A DNA stretch of 64,000 nt from Glaciimonas sp. CA11.2 (lineage in GTDB: Bacteria > Pseudomonadota > Gammaproteobacteria > Burkholderiales > Burkholderiaceae_D). The stretch covers positions 434,001 through 498,000 of the forward strand of contig NZ_JAVIWL010000001.1 in assembly GCF_034314045.1 (NCBI RefSeq). Direction: 5' to 3'. Of this stretch, positions 9,407-19,631 are shown one piece after another. Both the position numbers and the translations under genes were made by a program. Position 1 is the first letter of the stretch; each line of letters starts with the position of its first letter. The notes under the pieces were generated by a model. The model did no database searches. It was given only the letters and a program-made list of their open reading frames with translations, and was not told where the DNA came from.

Positions 9407-9862
9407 TCAATCATCCGGTGACGGCGTACTGATTGGCCAATCCCGAATGTAAGCTTTGAGCATCTTGTTTTCAAAACCTTGCGCATCCAGCACCGCCTTT
9501 GCGACATCATAAAATGACATAACACCCAGCAATGTATTCGCATCCATTACGGGAACATAGCGCGCATGACGCTCTAGCATAATACGGCGCACTTCATTCA
9601 CCTCCGTGTCGGGTGTGATCGTGATCGGGCTGTCATCCATGTGCTTTCGCACGGTATTGGTCCCAACTTCGCCGCCATTTTCATGGATTGCTTTCAGCAC
9701 TTCGCGAAACGTCAGCATCCCCACCAACGTGCCGAATTCCATCACCACGAGCGAACCGATGTCCTTTTCGGCCATCGTGTTAGTCGCCTCTAGTAGCGGT
9801 GTCTCCGGTGTCACCGTATAGAGGATGTTGCCTTTGACTTTGAGTATTTCAGAAACTTTCAT
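9407..9862 (-). CDS. CBS-domain pair protein
   Basis: A 151-residue protein made almost wholly of two CBS domains (about residues 8-65 and 75-130), with the repeated pattern of VTPETPLLEATNTMAEKDIGSLVV and ITPDTEVNEVRRIMLERHARYVPV. Such stand-alone CBS pairs bind adenine nucleotides and act as energy or redox sensors; the partner is unknown. The start at 9862 (MKVSEIL) has AGGA eight bases upstream and is preferred over an upstream in-frame start at 9949, which would add 29 residues not typical of the family. Confidence 0.88.
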   Translation of the reverse strand: MKVSEILKVKGNILYTVTPETPLLEATNTMAEKDIGSLVVMEFGTLVGMLTFREVLKAIHENGGEVGTNTVRKHMDDSPITITPDTEVNEVRRIMLERHARYVPVMDANTLLGVMSFYDVAKAVLDAQGFENKMLKAYIRDWPISTPSPDD

Positions 9863-9976
9863 TGGGTCATCCTGCCTTTGCTTGTTATGCTTGTATTGAG
9901 AAACCTGCGAATCTCTGCAGCCGGTAGAAAAAGCCTCCGAAAGTTTCATTTTTGACTGATCTTATTATCAAATAGT

Positions 9977-10020
9977 CCCAATATTGGGGCAATTGACACA
10001 AAAAAATCAAAAAATGTATT
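9977..10020 (+). promoter_or_regulatory. Palindrome and possible promoter upstream of the sulfhydrylase gene
   Basis: A perfect 12-base palindrome CCCAATATTGGG (9977-9988) lies in the divergent gap between the CBS gene and the sulfhydrylase gene. It is followed by TTGACA (9993-9998) and, 16 bases later, TGTATT (10015-10020), a plausible sigma-70 promoter with a palindromic site just upstream of the -35. The leader to the gene would be about 160 bases. Tentative. Confidence 0.35.
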
Positions 10021-10186
10021 CGCTTAGCTACTTTTTGCTTCGACTCACTAAAACCTTCAGATGCCTTGAATGTAGCGTAAGCCCGTCGAAAAATCTAGCA
10101 CTGACTGAAGCACTGGAAATACGCCTTAAGAAAAACGTTCCGGGTTCAATAATAAAACAAACAGATTAATAGGAGAAATCGTCGTC

Positions 10187-11518
10187 ATGAGCAAGCCAAC
10201 ATCCCCTGGTTTTGATACCTTATCACTCCACGCGGGCGCTATCCCGGATCCCACTACCGGGGCTAGAGCGACACCGATTTATCTCAGCTCCGCCTTCGTC
10301 TTCAAAGACTCAGATCACGCTGCCTCATTATTTAATATGGAACGTGCAGGACACGTTTATTCACGCATTTCGAACCCTACCAATGCCGTTTTGGAAGAGC
10401 GCATCGCAGCGCTCGAAGGTGGAGTTGCAGGAATTGCGGTCGCCAGCGGTCAGGCAGCGCTACACCTTGGACTAGCAACCATTGCTGGCGCAGGATCACA
10501 CGTCGTCGCATCCCGTGCCCTGTACGGCGGTTCGCATAACCTGCTGGCATACACCATGAAACGTTTCGGCATCGATACCACCTTCGTCGATCCACGCGAT
10601 CTGGATGCCTGGCGCGCCGCGATCCAACCAAATACAAAGGTATTATTTGGTGAGACTCTGGGTAATCCAGGCCTAGACGTACTCGATATTGGGCGAGTAG
10701 CCGCAATCGCACACGAGCACTATCTGCCATTGTTGGTCGATTCAACCTTCACCACACCCTATTTGCTGCGCCCGTTCGACCATGGAGCCGATCTGGTTTT
10801 TCACTCGGCGACCAAATTTCTTTGCGGTCATGGCACCGCTATTGGCGGTCTGCTGGTAGATGGGGGCACCTTTGACTGGCAACAAGCATACGAAAAGACT
10901 GGCCATTTCGCCGAACTTTGCGCACCCTACGACGGTTTTCACGGCATGGTATTTTCGGAAGAGTCAACGGTCGCGCCGTTCTCTCTGCGCGCCCGCCGCG
11001 AAGGTTTGCGTGACTTCGGCGCAGCCATGAGTCCGCACAATGCTTTTGCCATATTGCAAGGCGTAGAGACGCTCGCCTTAAGAATGGAAAAGCATGTCGC
11101 AAACACGCGCAAAGTGGTCGAATTTTTAACACGGCAAGACGCCGTAGAGTCGGTCGCCTATCCCGAACTTTCATCCCATCCCGATTATGCGCTGGCGAAA
11201 GAACTTCTCCCGAAAGGCTGCGGCGCAGTATTTTCCTTCAACCTGAAGGGTGATCGCGCTGCGGGTCGCCGCATGGTGGAGTCATTAAAAATATTTTCCC
11301 ACCTGGCCAACGTCGGTGATGCCAAGTCATTGGTAATCCATCCTGCATCAACCACCCATTTCCGCGTACCAAGTGACCAGCTGGCCGCATCCGGGATTGG
11401 CGAAGGCACACTCAGATTATCTGTCGGACTAGAGAATGTCGACGATCTGATAGAGGATCTGGCTTACGGCTTGAAAGCCGCGCACCGAACCTCAATTCAA
11501 CCGAATACAGGAGCTTGA
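10187..11518 (+). CDS. metY: O-acetyl/O-succinylhomoserine sulfhydrylase (MetY/MetZ family)
   Basis: A 443-residue PLP enzyme of the Cys/Met metabolism family that makes homocysteine from an activated homoserine and sulfide. The N-terminus FDTLSLHAGAIPDPTTGARATPIYLSS, the GHVYSRISNPTNAVLEERIAALEGG motif, and the PLP lysine in HSATKFLCGHGT (Lys210) are all present. The GTFDW segment and length above 430 fit MetY (acetyl ester) better than the shorter MetZ (succinyl ester), but specificity is not certain. AGGAG lies nine bases before the ATG. One base separates its stop from the alpha/beta hydrolase gene, so the two are co-expressed. Confidence 0.88.
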   Translation: MSKPTSPGFDTLSLHAGAIPDPTTGARATPIYLSSAFVFKDSDHAASLFNMERAGHVYSRISNPTNAVLEERIAALEGGVAGIAVASGQAALHLGLATIAGAGSHVVASRALYGGSHNLLAYTMKRFGIDTTFVDPRDLDAWRAAIQPNTKVLFGETLGNPGLDVLDIGRVAAIAHEHYLPLLVDSTFTTPYLLRPFDHGADLVFHSATKFLCGHGTAIGGLLVDGGTFDWQQAYEKTGHFAELCAPYDGFHGMVFSEESTVAPFSLRARREGLRDFGAAMSPHNAFAILQGVETLALRMEKHVANTRKVVEFLTRQDAVESVAYPELSSHPDYALAKELLPKGCGAVFSFNLKGDRAAGRRMVESLKIFSHLANVGDAKSLVIHPASTTHFRVPSDQLAASGIGEGTLRLSVGLENVDDLIEDLAYGLKAAHRTSIQPNTGA

Positions 11519-11519
11519 A

Positions 11520-12398
11520 ATGCTGATAAATGTTCAGGGGCATGATGCTTATTGCTACACGGGCGGCAAACCGTTTGACGCTACATTACCGACCGCGGTG
11601 TTCATTCACGGGGCACAAAACGATCATTCGGTCTGGATTTTACAAACCCGCTATTTTGCTCACCACGGATTTAGCGTGCTTGCGGTTGATTTGCCAGGAC
11701 ACGGACGAAGTCAGGGCGCGCCACTAACAACCGTTGAGTCGATGTCCGACTGGCTTTTGGCTCTGCTCAAGGCCGCCAATGTCACCAAGGCGCTATTAGT
11801 CGGACACAGCATGGGTTCGCTCATTGCATTGGAAACCGCCGGCCGAACACCTTCGTCGGTCTTGATCGGCGGCATCGCCATGGTCGCAAGCGCCTATCCG
11901 ATGAAAGTATCCGAAGTGTTGCTGGAAGCGGCGAATAGTGACCAGCCGACAGCCATCGCAATGGTCAACAAGTGGTCGCATGCGAGTTTTGTCCAGAAAC
12001 CGTCCAACCCCGGTCCCGGTTTCTATGTTTTGGGCGGCAGCCAGCGCTTAATGGAACACATCGCAACGCGCGATGAACGCAATGTCGCCAAAGCGACGGA
12101 TCTGCCGAGCACAGAAAATATACGCAGCGGAGACACCGTTTTTTATACTGATTTCATGACCTGCAATACTTATCAGCATGGCGATGCTGCAGCTTCGGCA
12201 ATCCGCTGTCCAGCCCTGTTTCTATTAGGAAAACGCGATGCCATGACGCCGCCCAAAGCGGCGAAAACCATCATCAGCAACATTCCGCATGCGAAAGTCG
12301 CGCTGATAGACAGCGGACATGCGCTAATGGCAGAGCAACCGGATGCCGTGCTCGATGAATTATTTCATTTCGCAACTGGCATCGACTGGCTAAAATAA
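11520..12398 (+). CDS. Alpha/beta hydrolase fold protein
   Basis: A 292-residue single-domain hydrolase. The oxyanion segment FIHGAQNDHSVW is near residue 28, the nucleophile elbow GHSMGS places Ser97, an aspartate follows in LLGKRDAMTPP, and the catalytic His is in IDSGHALMAEQPD near the C-terminus. So the triad is complete. It follows the sulfhydrylase gene with one base between, which suggests a shared transcript. Natural substrate unknown; carboxylester or homoserine-ester chemistry would be a guess. Confidence 0.85.
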   Translation: MLINVQGHDAYCYTGGKPFDATLPTAVFIHGAQNDHSVWILQTRYFAHHGFSVLAVDLPGHGRSQGAPLTTVESMSDWLLALLKAANVTKALLVGHSMGSLIALETAGRTPSSVLIGGIAMVASAYPMKVSEVLLEAANSDQPTAIAMVNKWSHASFVQKPSNPGPGFYVLGGSQRLMEHIATRDERNVAKATDLPSTENIRSGDTVFYTDFMTCNTYQHGDAAASAIRCPALFLLGKRDAMTPPKAAKTIISNIPHAKVALIDSGHALMAEQPDAVLDELFHFATGIDWLK

Positions 12399-12498
12399 AT
12401 TTCTGCCCCCTAACAAGCTGCATCAAAACTGAGTTGATGTATTTTGTTATGGCATTGAAAACATTTCACGCCCATAAGGCTTCTGAAGGGAGTTCTAC

Positions 12499-12834
12499 AT
12501 GCCTAAATATATAAAGGATACGGAGGGCAAGAAAGAAAATTTTGCCTCCTTTGCGCAGTTCTATCCCATGTATCTTAACCAACACGGTAACCGCATTTGT
12601 CGCCGATTGCACTTTATTGGATCGACCTTCGCCCTTTTATCGTTCATCGCCCTCCTGTTTACCGGAAATGGATGGTGGCTATTGAGCGGCGTTCTGAGTG
12701 GATATGGCTTTGCGTGGATCGGCCACTTCTTCATCGAAAAGAACCGGCCAGCGACGTTTCGCTATCCGCTCTATTCATTCATTGGTGATTGGGTGATGTA
12801 CGGTCAAATGCTGACTGGCAAAGTAACTTTCTAA
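12499..12834 (+). CDS. DUF962/Mpo1-like membrane protein
   Basis: A 111-residue protein with two hydrophobic hairpins. It has the DUF962 signature: YLNQHGNRICRRLHFIG near residue 26 and GHFFIEKNRPATFRYPLYSFIGDW near residue 74. The yeast relative Mpo1 is an iron-dependent dioxygenase that alpha-oxidises 2-hydroxy fatty acids; the His residues needed for metal binding (NQH, RLHFIG, GHFFIEKN) are present here, so a similar lipid oxidation is possible. GGGAG lies before the ATG. It is 100 bases after the hydrolase gene. Confidence 0.82.
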   Translation: MPKYIKDTEGKKENFASFAQFYPMYLNQHGNRICRRLHFIGSTFALLSFIALLFTGNGWWLLSGVLSGYGFAWIGHFFIEKNRPATFRYPLYSFIGDWVMYGQMLTGKVTF

Positions 12835-13136
12835 ATATATTTATTTTATTTCAACATTCCCTGCAAGAAAGGATTATTATTTCTCCGGTAAAAGAATACA
12901 TTTTACTTTTTAGCAGTATCGGTCCTCGAAAAAACGTAATCAAGCGTTAATCGTCAGGCACACAACGCTATCGACATCAAAGCTGCACGCCACGTTATAC
13001 GTTGGTCAGTTAATACGCGTTAATGACACATTCGACGTCTAAGCACTAAGAAAACAAGCAGGTAGCACGACTCTCAATGTAATCCATGTGGAAATTGTAT
13101 TTTGAATGATATTCAAACATCTTTTGGAGAAACACG
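12835..13136. other. Intergenic region without a gene
   Basis: An AT-rich stretch of 302 bases between the Mpo1-like gene and the DUF3761 gene. It must contain the DUF3761 promoter, but no convincing -35/-10 pair or hairpin was picked out. Confidence 0.3.
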
Positions 13137-13604
13137 ATGAAAATTACGCTCGCGATGCTCACTTTGGCCGCAGGATTAACCTTTGCTGCCAGTGGGTTCG
13201 CCCAAACTGCGCCTGCTGCCGCGCCAGCCGGTACTTCTGGAATGTGCAAAGATGGCTCCTACTCTTCGGGCGCCACAAAAAAGGGCGCTTGCTCAAAACA
13301 TGGGGGAGTCAAAGATTGGTATGTGAAGGCTGCTGACAGCCCTGCCGCAATGGCTGCCGCACCTGCCGCACCAGCGCCCGCCGTCGCAGCCGCTGCAGCA
13401 TCTCCCATGAAAACGCCCGCCCTTCCGGCGGCGACCCCAGCCGCAGGTGGTGGCGCTGGTAAAGTCTGGGTAAATGCCAGCTCCAAGACCTATCATTGCT
13501 CCGGTTCCAAATGGTACGGAACAACTAAAGCAGGTTCGTATATGACGGAAGCTGCAGCGAAAGCCGCCGGTAACCACGCTGATCATGGCAAAGCATGTAC
13601 TTAA
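13137..13604 (+). CDS. Secreted DUF3761-type protein
   Basis: A 155-residue exported protein. Residues 1-24 are a clear signal peptide (MKITLAMLTLAAGLTFAASG, cleavage after FAQ). Residues 35-65 (MCKDGSYSSG...GACSKHGGVKDWY) match DUF3761, a small Cys-containing domain found in periplasmic proteins. A low-complexity Ala/Pro linker (about 70-105) joins it to a second Cys-containing part (KVWVNASSKTYHCSGSKWYGTTKAGSYMTEAAAKAAG), common in Burkholderiales. TTGGAG precedes the ATG. Function unknown. A strong terminator follows. Confidence 0.8.
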   Translation: MKITLAMLTLAAGLTFAASGFAQTAPAAAPAGTSGMCKDGSYSSGATKKGACSKHGGVKDWYVKAADSPAAMAAAPAAPAPAVAAAAASPMKTPALPAATPAAGGGAGKVWVNASSKTYHCSGSKWYGTTKAGSYMTEAAAKAAGNHADHGKACT

Positions 13605-13651
13605 GATGATTTTGTAGATAATTTTTTTGGTTGACCTTTTTGGCCGAATGC

Positions 13652-13684
13652 AAAAGCGCCCCTTTTTTGGGGCGCTTTTTCTTT
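13652..13684 (+). terminator. Rho-independent terminator, bidirectional
   Basis: A perfect stem of AAAAGCGCCCC with GGGGCGCTTTT around a six-T loop, followed by further T. It lies 48 bases after the DUF3761 gene and 59 bases after the stop of the convergent BrkB/YihY gene, so it can end both transcripts. Confidence 0.92.
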
Positions 13685-13742
13685 CATGCGGTTACTTTTA
13701 GACGTCTTTTTAGAATATCTGGGTAAGTTCTGTAGGAAGGAG

Positions 13743-15026
13743 TTACAACGACTCTTGCGAGGATTGACCAAAATAACGCGCCAAAGACTGGTCCAATCCC
13801 AACTCAATCGTTTCTTCTACCCGCTTCGCCAACGGTGGCGCATCAACGGCATACGAAGCAGTATTGAAGACGAACAGGCGATAGATCTCCGCTAATTTTA
13901 AGCTATCAGGATTAGCCAGTAAAGTCCACTGATCCAGGTGCGACAACGCATGACGGTTCCAGCGCAAGCGTTTTGGCAGCGCTTTGCTAATCCGCCCGAC
14001 CCATCCTGCCTCGAGCATTTGTTGCAACAAATTTTCCGACTCATCAAAACCTAATCGCGTCGCACGTCGAATCTGAGTTGCACTCACTGCAGAAGAGCTA
14101 TTCGCTATTCTAGCCTCATGCAATACCTGCAAAACCGCCATGGCATCAACAAACGCGCTGCCGGGCGTCGGCACGTGCCACCATCGTTCGTGCTTGATCA
14201 CCGGTAGCGCCGCCACTACCAGCGCGCCGACCAGCGTGATCATCCATAGCATATAAATCCATAGCAGAAAAATTGGCAATGCTGCCAACGCACCGTAAAT
14301 GATCGTATAAGTCGGGAATTTGATCACATATGCAGCAAAAATCCGTTTAGCAACTTCAATGGCTATCCCCGCGAAGAGTCCGCCCCACACCGCATCGCGC
14401 CAATTGACGAACCGATTCGGTACAACTACATACAATAAGGTGAATGCCGCTGTCGTCAAAGAAACCGATACCACTGTGTAAAACCATTTTCCTAACCAGC
14501 TGATGACCAGACCGTTGGTGGCTTCTGTCAGATAGGAGGTAGCCGTAATCGAGATACCGATCAGCAATGGTCCTAATGTTACTAGCGCCCAATATACAAG
14601 CGCCCGTTGAATAAAGGGACGCTGGGTTTTGACCCTCCAGATGCTATTGAAAACCTGATCTACGGTCGACATCGTCATACCGGTTGTCACAATAAGGGCA
14701 ACACCACCGACTGCCGACAGGCTTGCAGATTTGCTGGCAAACTGATTCAGGTTACTCAAAATTGTATTGGCAATCCCCTTAGGCATCAGGTTATGCACGA
14801 AGTATGCTTCCAGCGATGCACGGAAGGTACTAAAGAGCGGAAAAGCGGTGAAAATTGCCAACGCAATGGTCAGCATGGGAACCAACGCCAAAATAGTCAT
14901 AAACGTCAAACTACTGGCAACTTGCGGTAAACGCTCTTCGCTCAGGCGGCGACCCGCAAAACGAAATAAGTCGCGCAACTCATCCAATGACAAACCGCGC
15001 AAGTGGGAAAATTTAAATGGAAACAT
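13743..15026 (-). CDS. YihY/BrkB family inner-membrane protein
   Basis: About 427 residues. After a short soluble start come six or so membrane helices with the family pattern: RLSEERLPQVASSLTFMTILALVPMLTIALAIFTAFP near the N-terminus and KRIFAAYVIKFPTYTIIYGALAALPIFLLWIYMLWMITLVGALV around residues 215-260. The C-terminal 150 residues are soluble and resemble a winged-helix region. This is the YihY family, once misnamed ribonuclease BN. The start at 15026 (MFPFKFSHLRG) is preferred; a start at 15185 would overlap the divergent WrbA gene. Function not established. Confidence 0.88.
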   Translation of the reverse strand: MFPFKFSHLRGLSLDELRDLFRFAGRRLSEERLPQVASSLTFMTILALVPMLTIALAIFTAFPLFSTFRASLEAYFVHNLMPKGIANTILSNLNQFASKSASLSAVGGVALIVTTGMTMSTVDQVFNSIWRVKTQRPFIQRALVYWALVTLGPLLIGISITATSYLTEATNGLVISWLGKWFYTVVSVSLTTAAFTLLYVVVPNRFVNWRDAVWGGLFAGIAIEVAKRIFAAYVIKFPTYTIIYGALAALPIFLLWIYMLWMITLVGALVVAALPVIKHERWWHVPTPGSAFVDAMAVLQVLHEARIANSSSAVSATQIRRATRLGFDESENLLQQMLEAGWVGRISKALPKRLRWNRHALSHLDQWTLLANPDSLKLAEIYRLFVFNTASYAVDAPPLAKRVEETIELGLDQSLARYFGQSSQESL

Positions 15027-15129
15027 ATTTTTGTTGTGACCTTTACAGCACGACAGCAAAGTCGGACGCATTTTTAGATGCTTACAAGCGCTATCGGTCA
15101 GCGTAAAGTATTGATAAAGCGCCCTATAA

Positions 15130-15771
<642 letters not shown>

Positions 15772-15772
15772 C

Positions 15773-16288
15773 ATGACAAAAGACGCGAGGAAAGAAGTCA
15801 AAAAAGACGTCAAAAAAGACGCCGAAAATAACCTCATCACCAACCCAGCCGGGGCAACCATGGTCGAAGCCCAAACTTCTGCACAACTACGTCCATGCCA
15901 GTGGTTTTACTTCGGCACTTCCGGTACGTTGCTGATTCTGATCGCTCTGTGTGTTGCCTGGGAATTATTTTTAGCACCGTTGCGCCCGGGTGGATCATGG
16001 ATGGTATTGAAGGTTATCCCACTTTTGCTCCCCTTACGTGGCATTCTGAAGCGCGATATCTACACGATGCAATGGTCGTCCATGCTCATTCTGATTTACT
16101 TTGCAGAGGGCATCGTGCGCGCTACCAGCGACAGCAATCATCTCTCGGCGATGCTGGGATGGGCCGAAGTGGCGTTGACCTGCCTCTTTTTTGTTTGCTC
16201 GATCATGTATTTGCAGCCCTACAAAAAAGTGGCGAAAGCGCTCGCCAAAGCAGCCATCGAAAAAGCTTCCCGATCCCGATCGACGTAA
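15773..16288 (+). CDS. DUF2069 membrane protein
   Basis: About 171 residues. The N-terminus is very lysine-rich (KDARKEVKKDVKKDAENN), then from residue 40 there are four membrane helices. The DUF2069 core is seen in LPLRGILKRDIYTMQWSSMLILIYFAEGIVRA and in CSIMYLQPYKK. AAGGAG seven bases before the ATG at 15773 fixes the start. Co-transcribed with wrbA. Function unknown. Confidence 0.85.
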   Translation: MTKDARKEVKKDVKKDAENNLITNPAGATMVEAQTSAQLRPCQWFYFGTSGTLLILIALCVAWELFLAPLRPGGSWMVLKVIPLLLPLRGILKRDIYTMQWSSMLILIYFAEGIVRATSDSNHLSAMLGWAEVALTCLFFVCSIMYLQPYKKVAKALAKAAIEKASRSRST

Positions 16289-16324
16289 CTTCATTCCCAC
16301 ACGCGGTTTCACAATCATCCAGAC

Positions 16325-17740
16325 ATGACCAACTCAGCTGACTTTATAAACGCCTGTAAAAAAACCATCGGTGACGCTTACGTGCTGACCGCCAACGATG
16401 ACAAGGCGTCTTATTTGACAGACCAGCGTCAACGCTTCACAGGTCAGGCAATAGCGGTAGTCAAGCCGGGTAATACTGCCGAGGTCGCCGCAATTGTGCG
16501 CCTGTGCAATCAATACAACGTACCGCTCGTTCCGCAAGGCGGCAATACCGGACTCGTTTTAGGCAGTGTTCCCGACACCAGCGGCGTCGCGATTGTGTTA
16601 TCGCTGACGCGCCTTAGCCGGATTCGATCAGTCGATCCGGTCAACCATACCATCACCGTAGAAGCGGGTTGCATCTTGCAGCACGTGCAAGATGCCGCAT
16701 TCGCAGCCGAGCGTTTGCTCCCCTTATCGTTAGCTGCCGAAGGCAGTTGCACCATTGGCGGCAATCTCGCAACGAATGCAGGCGGCACGGCTGTTTTGCG
16801 CTATGGCAACACGCGTGAGTTATGCCTGGGACTCGAAGTCGTGACCGCACAGGGCGACATCATGGAGGGGCTACGCGGCTTGCGTAAAGATAACACCGGC
16901 TATGATTTACGTGACCTATTTATAGGAGCTGAAGGCACACTTGGGATTATTACTGCTGCAGTAATGAAAATATTTCCATTGCCAAAATCGCAATTAACCG
17001 CACTGGTTGCGTTACAAACGCCAGTTCAAGCTTTACGTCTGCTGACCTTAGCGCAAGGCCATTGCGGAGCCACGCTAACCGGTTTCGAATTAATGTCCGA
17101 TCTGTGTTTACAATTGGTAGCCAAACACATGCCGCACCTGACTTTTCCATTCTCGATGCACCATCCGCACTATGTACTGCTTGAACTATCCGACAGCGAA
17201 TCAGAAGCCCATGCCAGCGCCTTGCTGGAATCCTTACTGGCGAGCGCTCTGGAACACGACATTTGTCAGGATGCTGTCCTGGCGTCCTCTTCCGCGCAGT
17301 CAAAAACATTATGGAACTGGCGAGAAAGTATCTCATCGGCGCAAGCTAAAGAAGGCAAAAACATCAAACATGACATCTCTTTGCCGATTTCGCGTATTGC
17401 TGAATTCATTACGGTCACCGACGCCCTGTTGCAGCAACATTTTCCCGCATGCCGCAATGTCACTTTCGGCCATTTGGGCGACGGAAATTTACATTACAAC
17501 GTTTCACCAGCCATCGGCTATTCCGCTGACCTGTTCCTCGCGCAACAATCCAATATCAATCTTGTCGTACACGACAGCGTACACAAATTTGGGGGTTCAA
17601 TTTCAGCGGAACATGGCATCGGCGTCCTAAAGCGTGAGGAGTTACTACGTTACAAATCACCGGTAGAAATTTCCTTGATGAAAACAATTAAACAAGCATT
17701 AGACCCACTCAATCTAATGAATCCCGGGAAAGTCATCTAG
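16325..17740 (+). CDS. FAD-binding 2-hydroxyacid dehydrogenase (GlcD/D2HGDH-like)
   Basis: A 471-residue oxidase of the PCMH/vanillyl-alcohol oxidase fold. Residues 40-215 are the FAD-binding domain with VPQGGNTGLVLGSVPD and GNLATNAGGTAVLRYG; the C-terminal cap carries the metal/substrate signature GHLGDGNLHYN and SAEHGIGVLKR. These features match D-2-hydroxyglutarate, D-lactate or glycolate dehydrogenases that pass electrons to the respiratory chain or an electron-transfer flavoprotein. The exact substrate cannot be fixed from sequence. No glcE/glcF partners are adjacent, so the single-subunit D2HGDH/D-lactate type is more likely than glycolate oxidase. Confidence 0.85.
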   Translation: MTNSADFINACKKTIGDAYVLTANDDKASYLTDQRQRFTGQAIAVVKPGNTAEVAAIVRLCNQYNVPLVPQGGNTGLVLGSVPDTSGVAIVLSLTRLSRIRSVDPVNHTITVEAGCILQHVQDAAFAAERLLPLSLAAEGSCTIGGNLATNAGGTAVLRYGNTRELCLGLEVVTAQGDIMEGLRGLRKDNTGYDLRDLFIGAEGTLGIITAAVMKIFPLPKSQLTALVALQTPVQALRLLTLAQGHCGATLTGFELMSDLCLQLVAKHMPHLTFPFSMHHPHYVLLELSDSESEAHASALLESLLASALEHDICQDAVLASSSAQSKTLWNWRESISSAQAKEGKNIKHDISLPISRIAEFITVTDALLQQHFPACRNVTFGHLGDGNLHYNVSPAIGYSADLFLAQQSNINLVVHDSVHKFGGSISAEHGIGVLKREELLRYKSPVEISLMKTIKQALDPLNLMNPGKVI

Positions 17741-17966
17741 GACCGCTCAGTTACAAAGCGCGAACCTCTTAATTATTTACGTTCTTTGTCTCTGGTTTCA
17801 TACTTCGTGGTTCGCACAACCCATTCTACAAACCTTGGCTTACACACTGTTACACAGAGTTTGTCTACCAAAAAGCAATCGCCACGTTATCCTCTGAAGA
17901 ACCACGGTCACCATCGCAATTAGCTGGTGTAGTCACAACGAGCTTCTTCACCTTAAGCGGAATAAG

Positions 17967-19628
17967 ATGTTGCCGACCATTCAAAAATCTCGCTTCAACT
18001 TGCCATTGGTTACGATCTCATTTTTGTTCAGCGTAGGACTCGGCACACTGAATCCGCTCAGCGCGATTGCTGCGCCAGCATCACCGACACGCACTCCCGA
18101 CTTCACTCCCCCACTCGCTCCAACCATTGCTCCCACGCCGTCGTCCACCGCACCGTTATGGGAAAACGAAAAAGCACTGCATGTGTTGAATCGTCTGGCG
18201 TATGGTCCACGTCCGGGTGATGTGGATGAAATCAAAAAAATGGGCGTAAAACGCTACATTGACCTGCAATTAAATCCCGAACGTATTCCGCTTCCCCAAA
18301 CGCTAATCGACCAGTTGGCTAGCCTTCCTACCTATCAACTCAGCACCACGCAGCTTTATCAACAATACGGCCCGCCCTCTTTCCCCCCCAATACTGCAAC
18401 CCCGGAAGAGAAAAATCAGGCACGTCAGCGCGCCAACAAAGAAATCACATTGCAAGCGCATCAGGCCCGATTATGGGAGGCGACTGAAAGCCCGCGTCAG
18501 TTGCAGGAAATCATGACCGAATTCTGGTTCAACCACTTCAATGTTTTTGAAGGTAAAGAATGGGTTCGCTACTGGAACGGCGAGTATGAAAAAAATGTGT
18601 TGCGTCCCAATGCATTGGGTAATTTCAGGCAATTGTTAGGATCGGTGGCGCATCATCCAGCCATGCTGTATTACCTCGATAACTGGTTGAGTAGTGGCGT
18701 CAATACGCCGGAGGCCCGCGGTCGATTTAAAGGTTTAAACGAAAACTATGGACGTGAATTACTCGAACTGCATACACTAGGTATCAATGGTGGCTATACC
18801 CAAGCCGACGTGATTGCATTAGCACGCATTTTGAGTGGCTGGACTATTGATGTAAAAGACATGAAAAATGGAGCCAATAACAGCTCCAGTGGCGGCTACA
18901 GTTCAGACCAGCCCACCTTCATTTTCAATCCACGCCGCCATGACACCGGTGACAAAATTTTTCTCGGTCAGACCATCAAAGGACTCGCCGGTCAGGACGG
19001 TGAACAGGAAGGTGAGCAAGCGCTTGACATCGTAGCGCGGCAACCTGCCACGGCACGGTTTATTTCCACCAAATTAGTCCAATATTTTGTCAGCGACAAA
19101 CCCGATCCGGCATTAGTTGAAAAGCTGGCGCAGCGGTTCCTGAGCACCAATGGGGATATCAAAGCGGTGCTGCACACCTTATTTGATAGCCAGCAATTTT
19201 GGTCTCGTGCCAATTATCAAACCCAGTTCAAGACACCTTATCAGTACATCGTTTCCGCTTTGCGGGCCAGTGACATTCCGGTCATGAATGTCAGGCCGGT
19301 TGATAACGCGTTGAATCAATTGGGTCAACCTTTATATGGTTGGCTGACGCCGGAAGGGTATAAATTTTCCGAAGAAGCGTGGCTCAATCCGGATGCGCTA
19401 TTACGCCGAATCAATTTTGTCAGCAGCCTTGGTAATGGCAAATCGCCGATTGGATTTCCGCCACCGCCGCCCGGACCACCTTCTAATGCAGTCCCATTAG
19501 ACCCGCAGCAGTTGATAAAAACACTGTCGCCGTTACTCGATCAACGCAGCATCGATACCATCACAACCGCACCCGCCAACTTGCAAGCCAGCATGATTCT
19601 GGGTAGCCCCGATTTTATGAAGAGGTAA
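17967..19628 (+). CDS. DUF1800 domain protein, exported
   Basis: A 553-residue protein with an N-terminal signal peptide (hydrophobic residues about 13-32, cleavage near AIAAPA) and a Pro/Thr/Ser-rich linker. The DUF1800 domain begins at about residue 66 (HVLNRLAYGPRPGDVDEI) and includes EIMTEFWFNHFNVF and NENYGRELLELHTLG, the conserved core. DUF1800 genes are almost always paired with DUF1501 genes; here only three bases separate the two. Function is unknown, though the pair is usually viewed as a periplasmic system. The 226 bases upstream contain no gene. Confidence 0.88.
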   Translation: MLPTIQKSRFNLPLVTISFLFSVGLGTLNPLSAIAAPASPTRTPDFTPPLAPTIAPTPSSTAPLWENEKALHVLNRLAYGPRPGDVDEIKKMGVKRYIDLQLNPERIPLPQTLIDQLASLPTYQLSTTQLYQQYGPPSFPPNTATPEEKNQARQRANKEITLQAHQARLWEATESPRQLQEIMTEFWFNHFNVFEGKEWVRYWNGEYEKNVLRPNALGNFRQLLGSVAHHPAMLYYLDNWLSSGVNTPEARGRFKGLNENYGRELLELHTLGINGGYTQADVIALARILSGWTIDVKDMKNGANNSSSGGYSSDQPTFIFNPRRHDTGDKIFLGQTIKGLAGQDGEQEGEQALDIVARQPATARFISTKLVQYFVSDKPDPALVEKLAQRFLSTNGDIKAVLHTLFDSQQFWSRANYQTQFKTPYQYIVSALRASDIPVMNVRPVDNALNQLGQPLYGWLTPEGYKFSEEAWLNPDALLRRINFVSSLGNGKSPIGFPPPPPGPPSNAVPLDPQQLIKTLSPLLDQRSIDTITTAPANLQASMILGSPDFMKR

Positions 19629-19631
19629 ATC

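Noticed and set aside
13259..13586. Antisense frames rich in Ala, Gly and Arg within the DUF3761 gene
   Set aside because: They are mirror readings of the Ala/Pro linker codons of a well-supported secreted protein gene.
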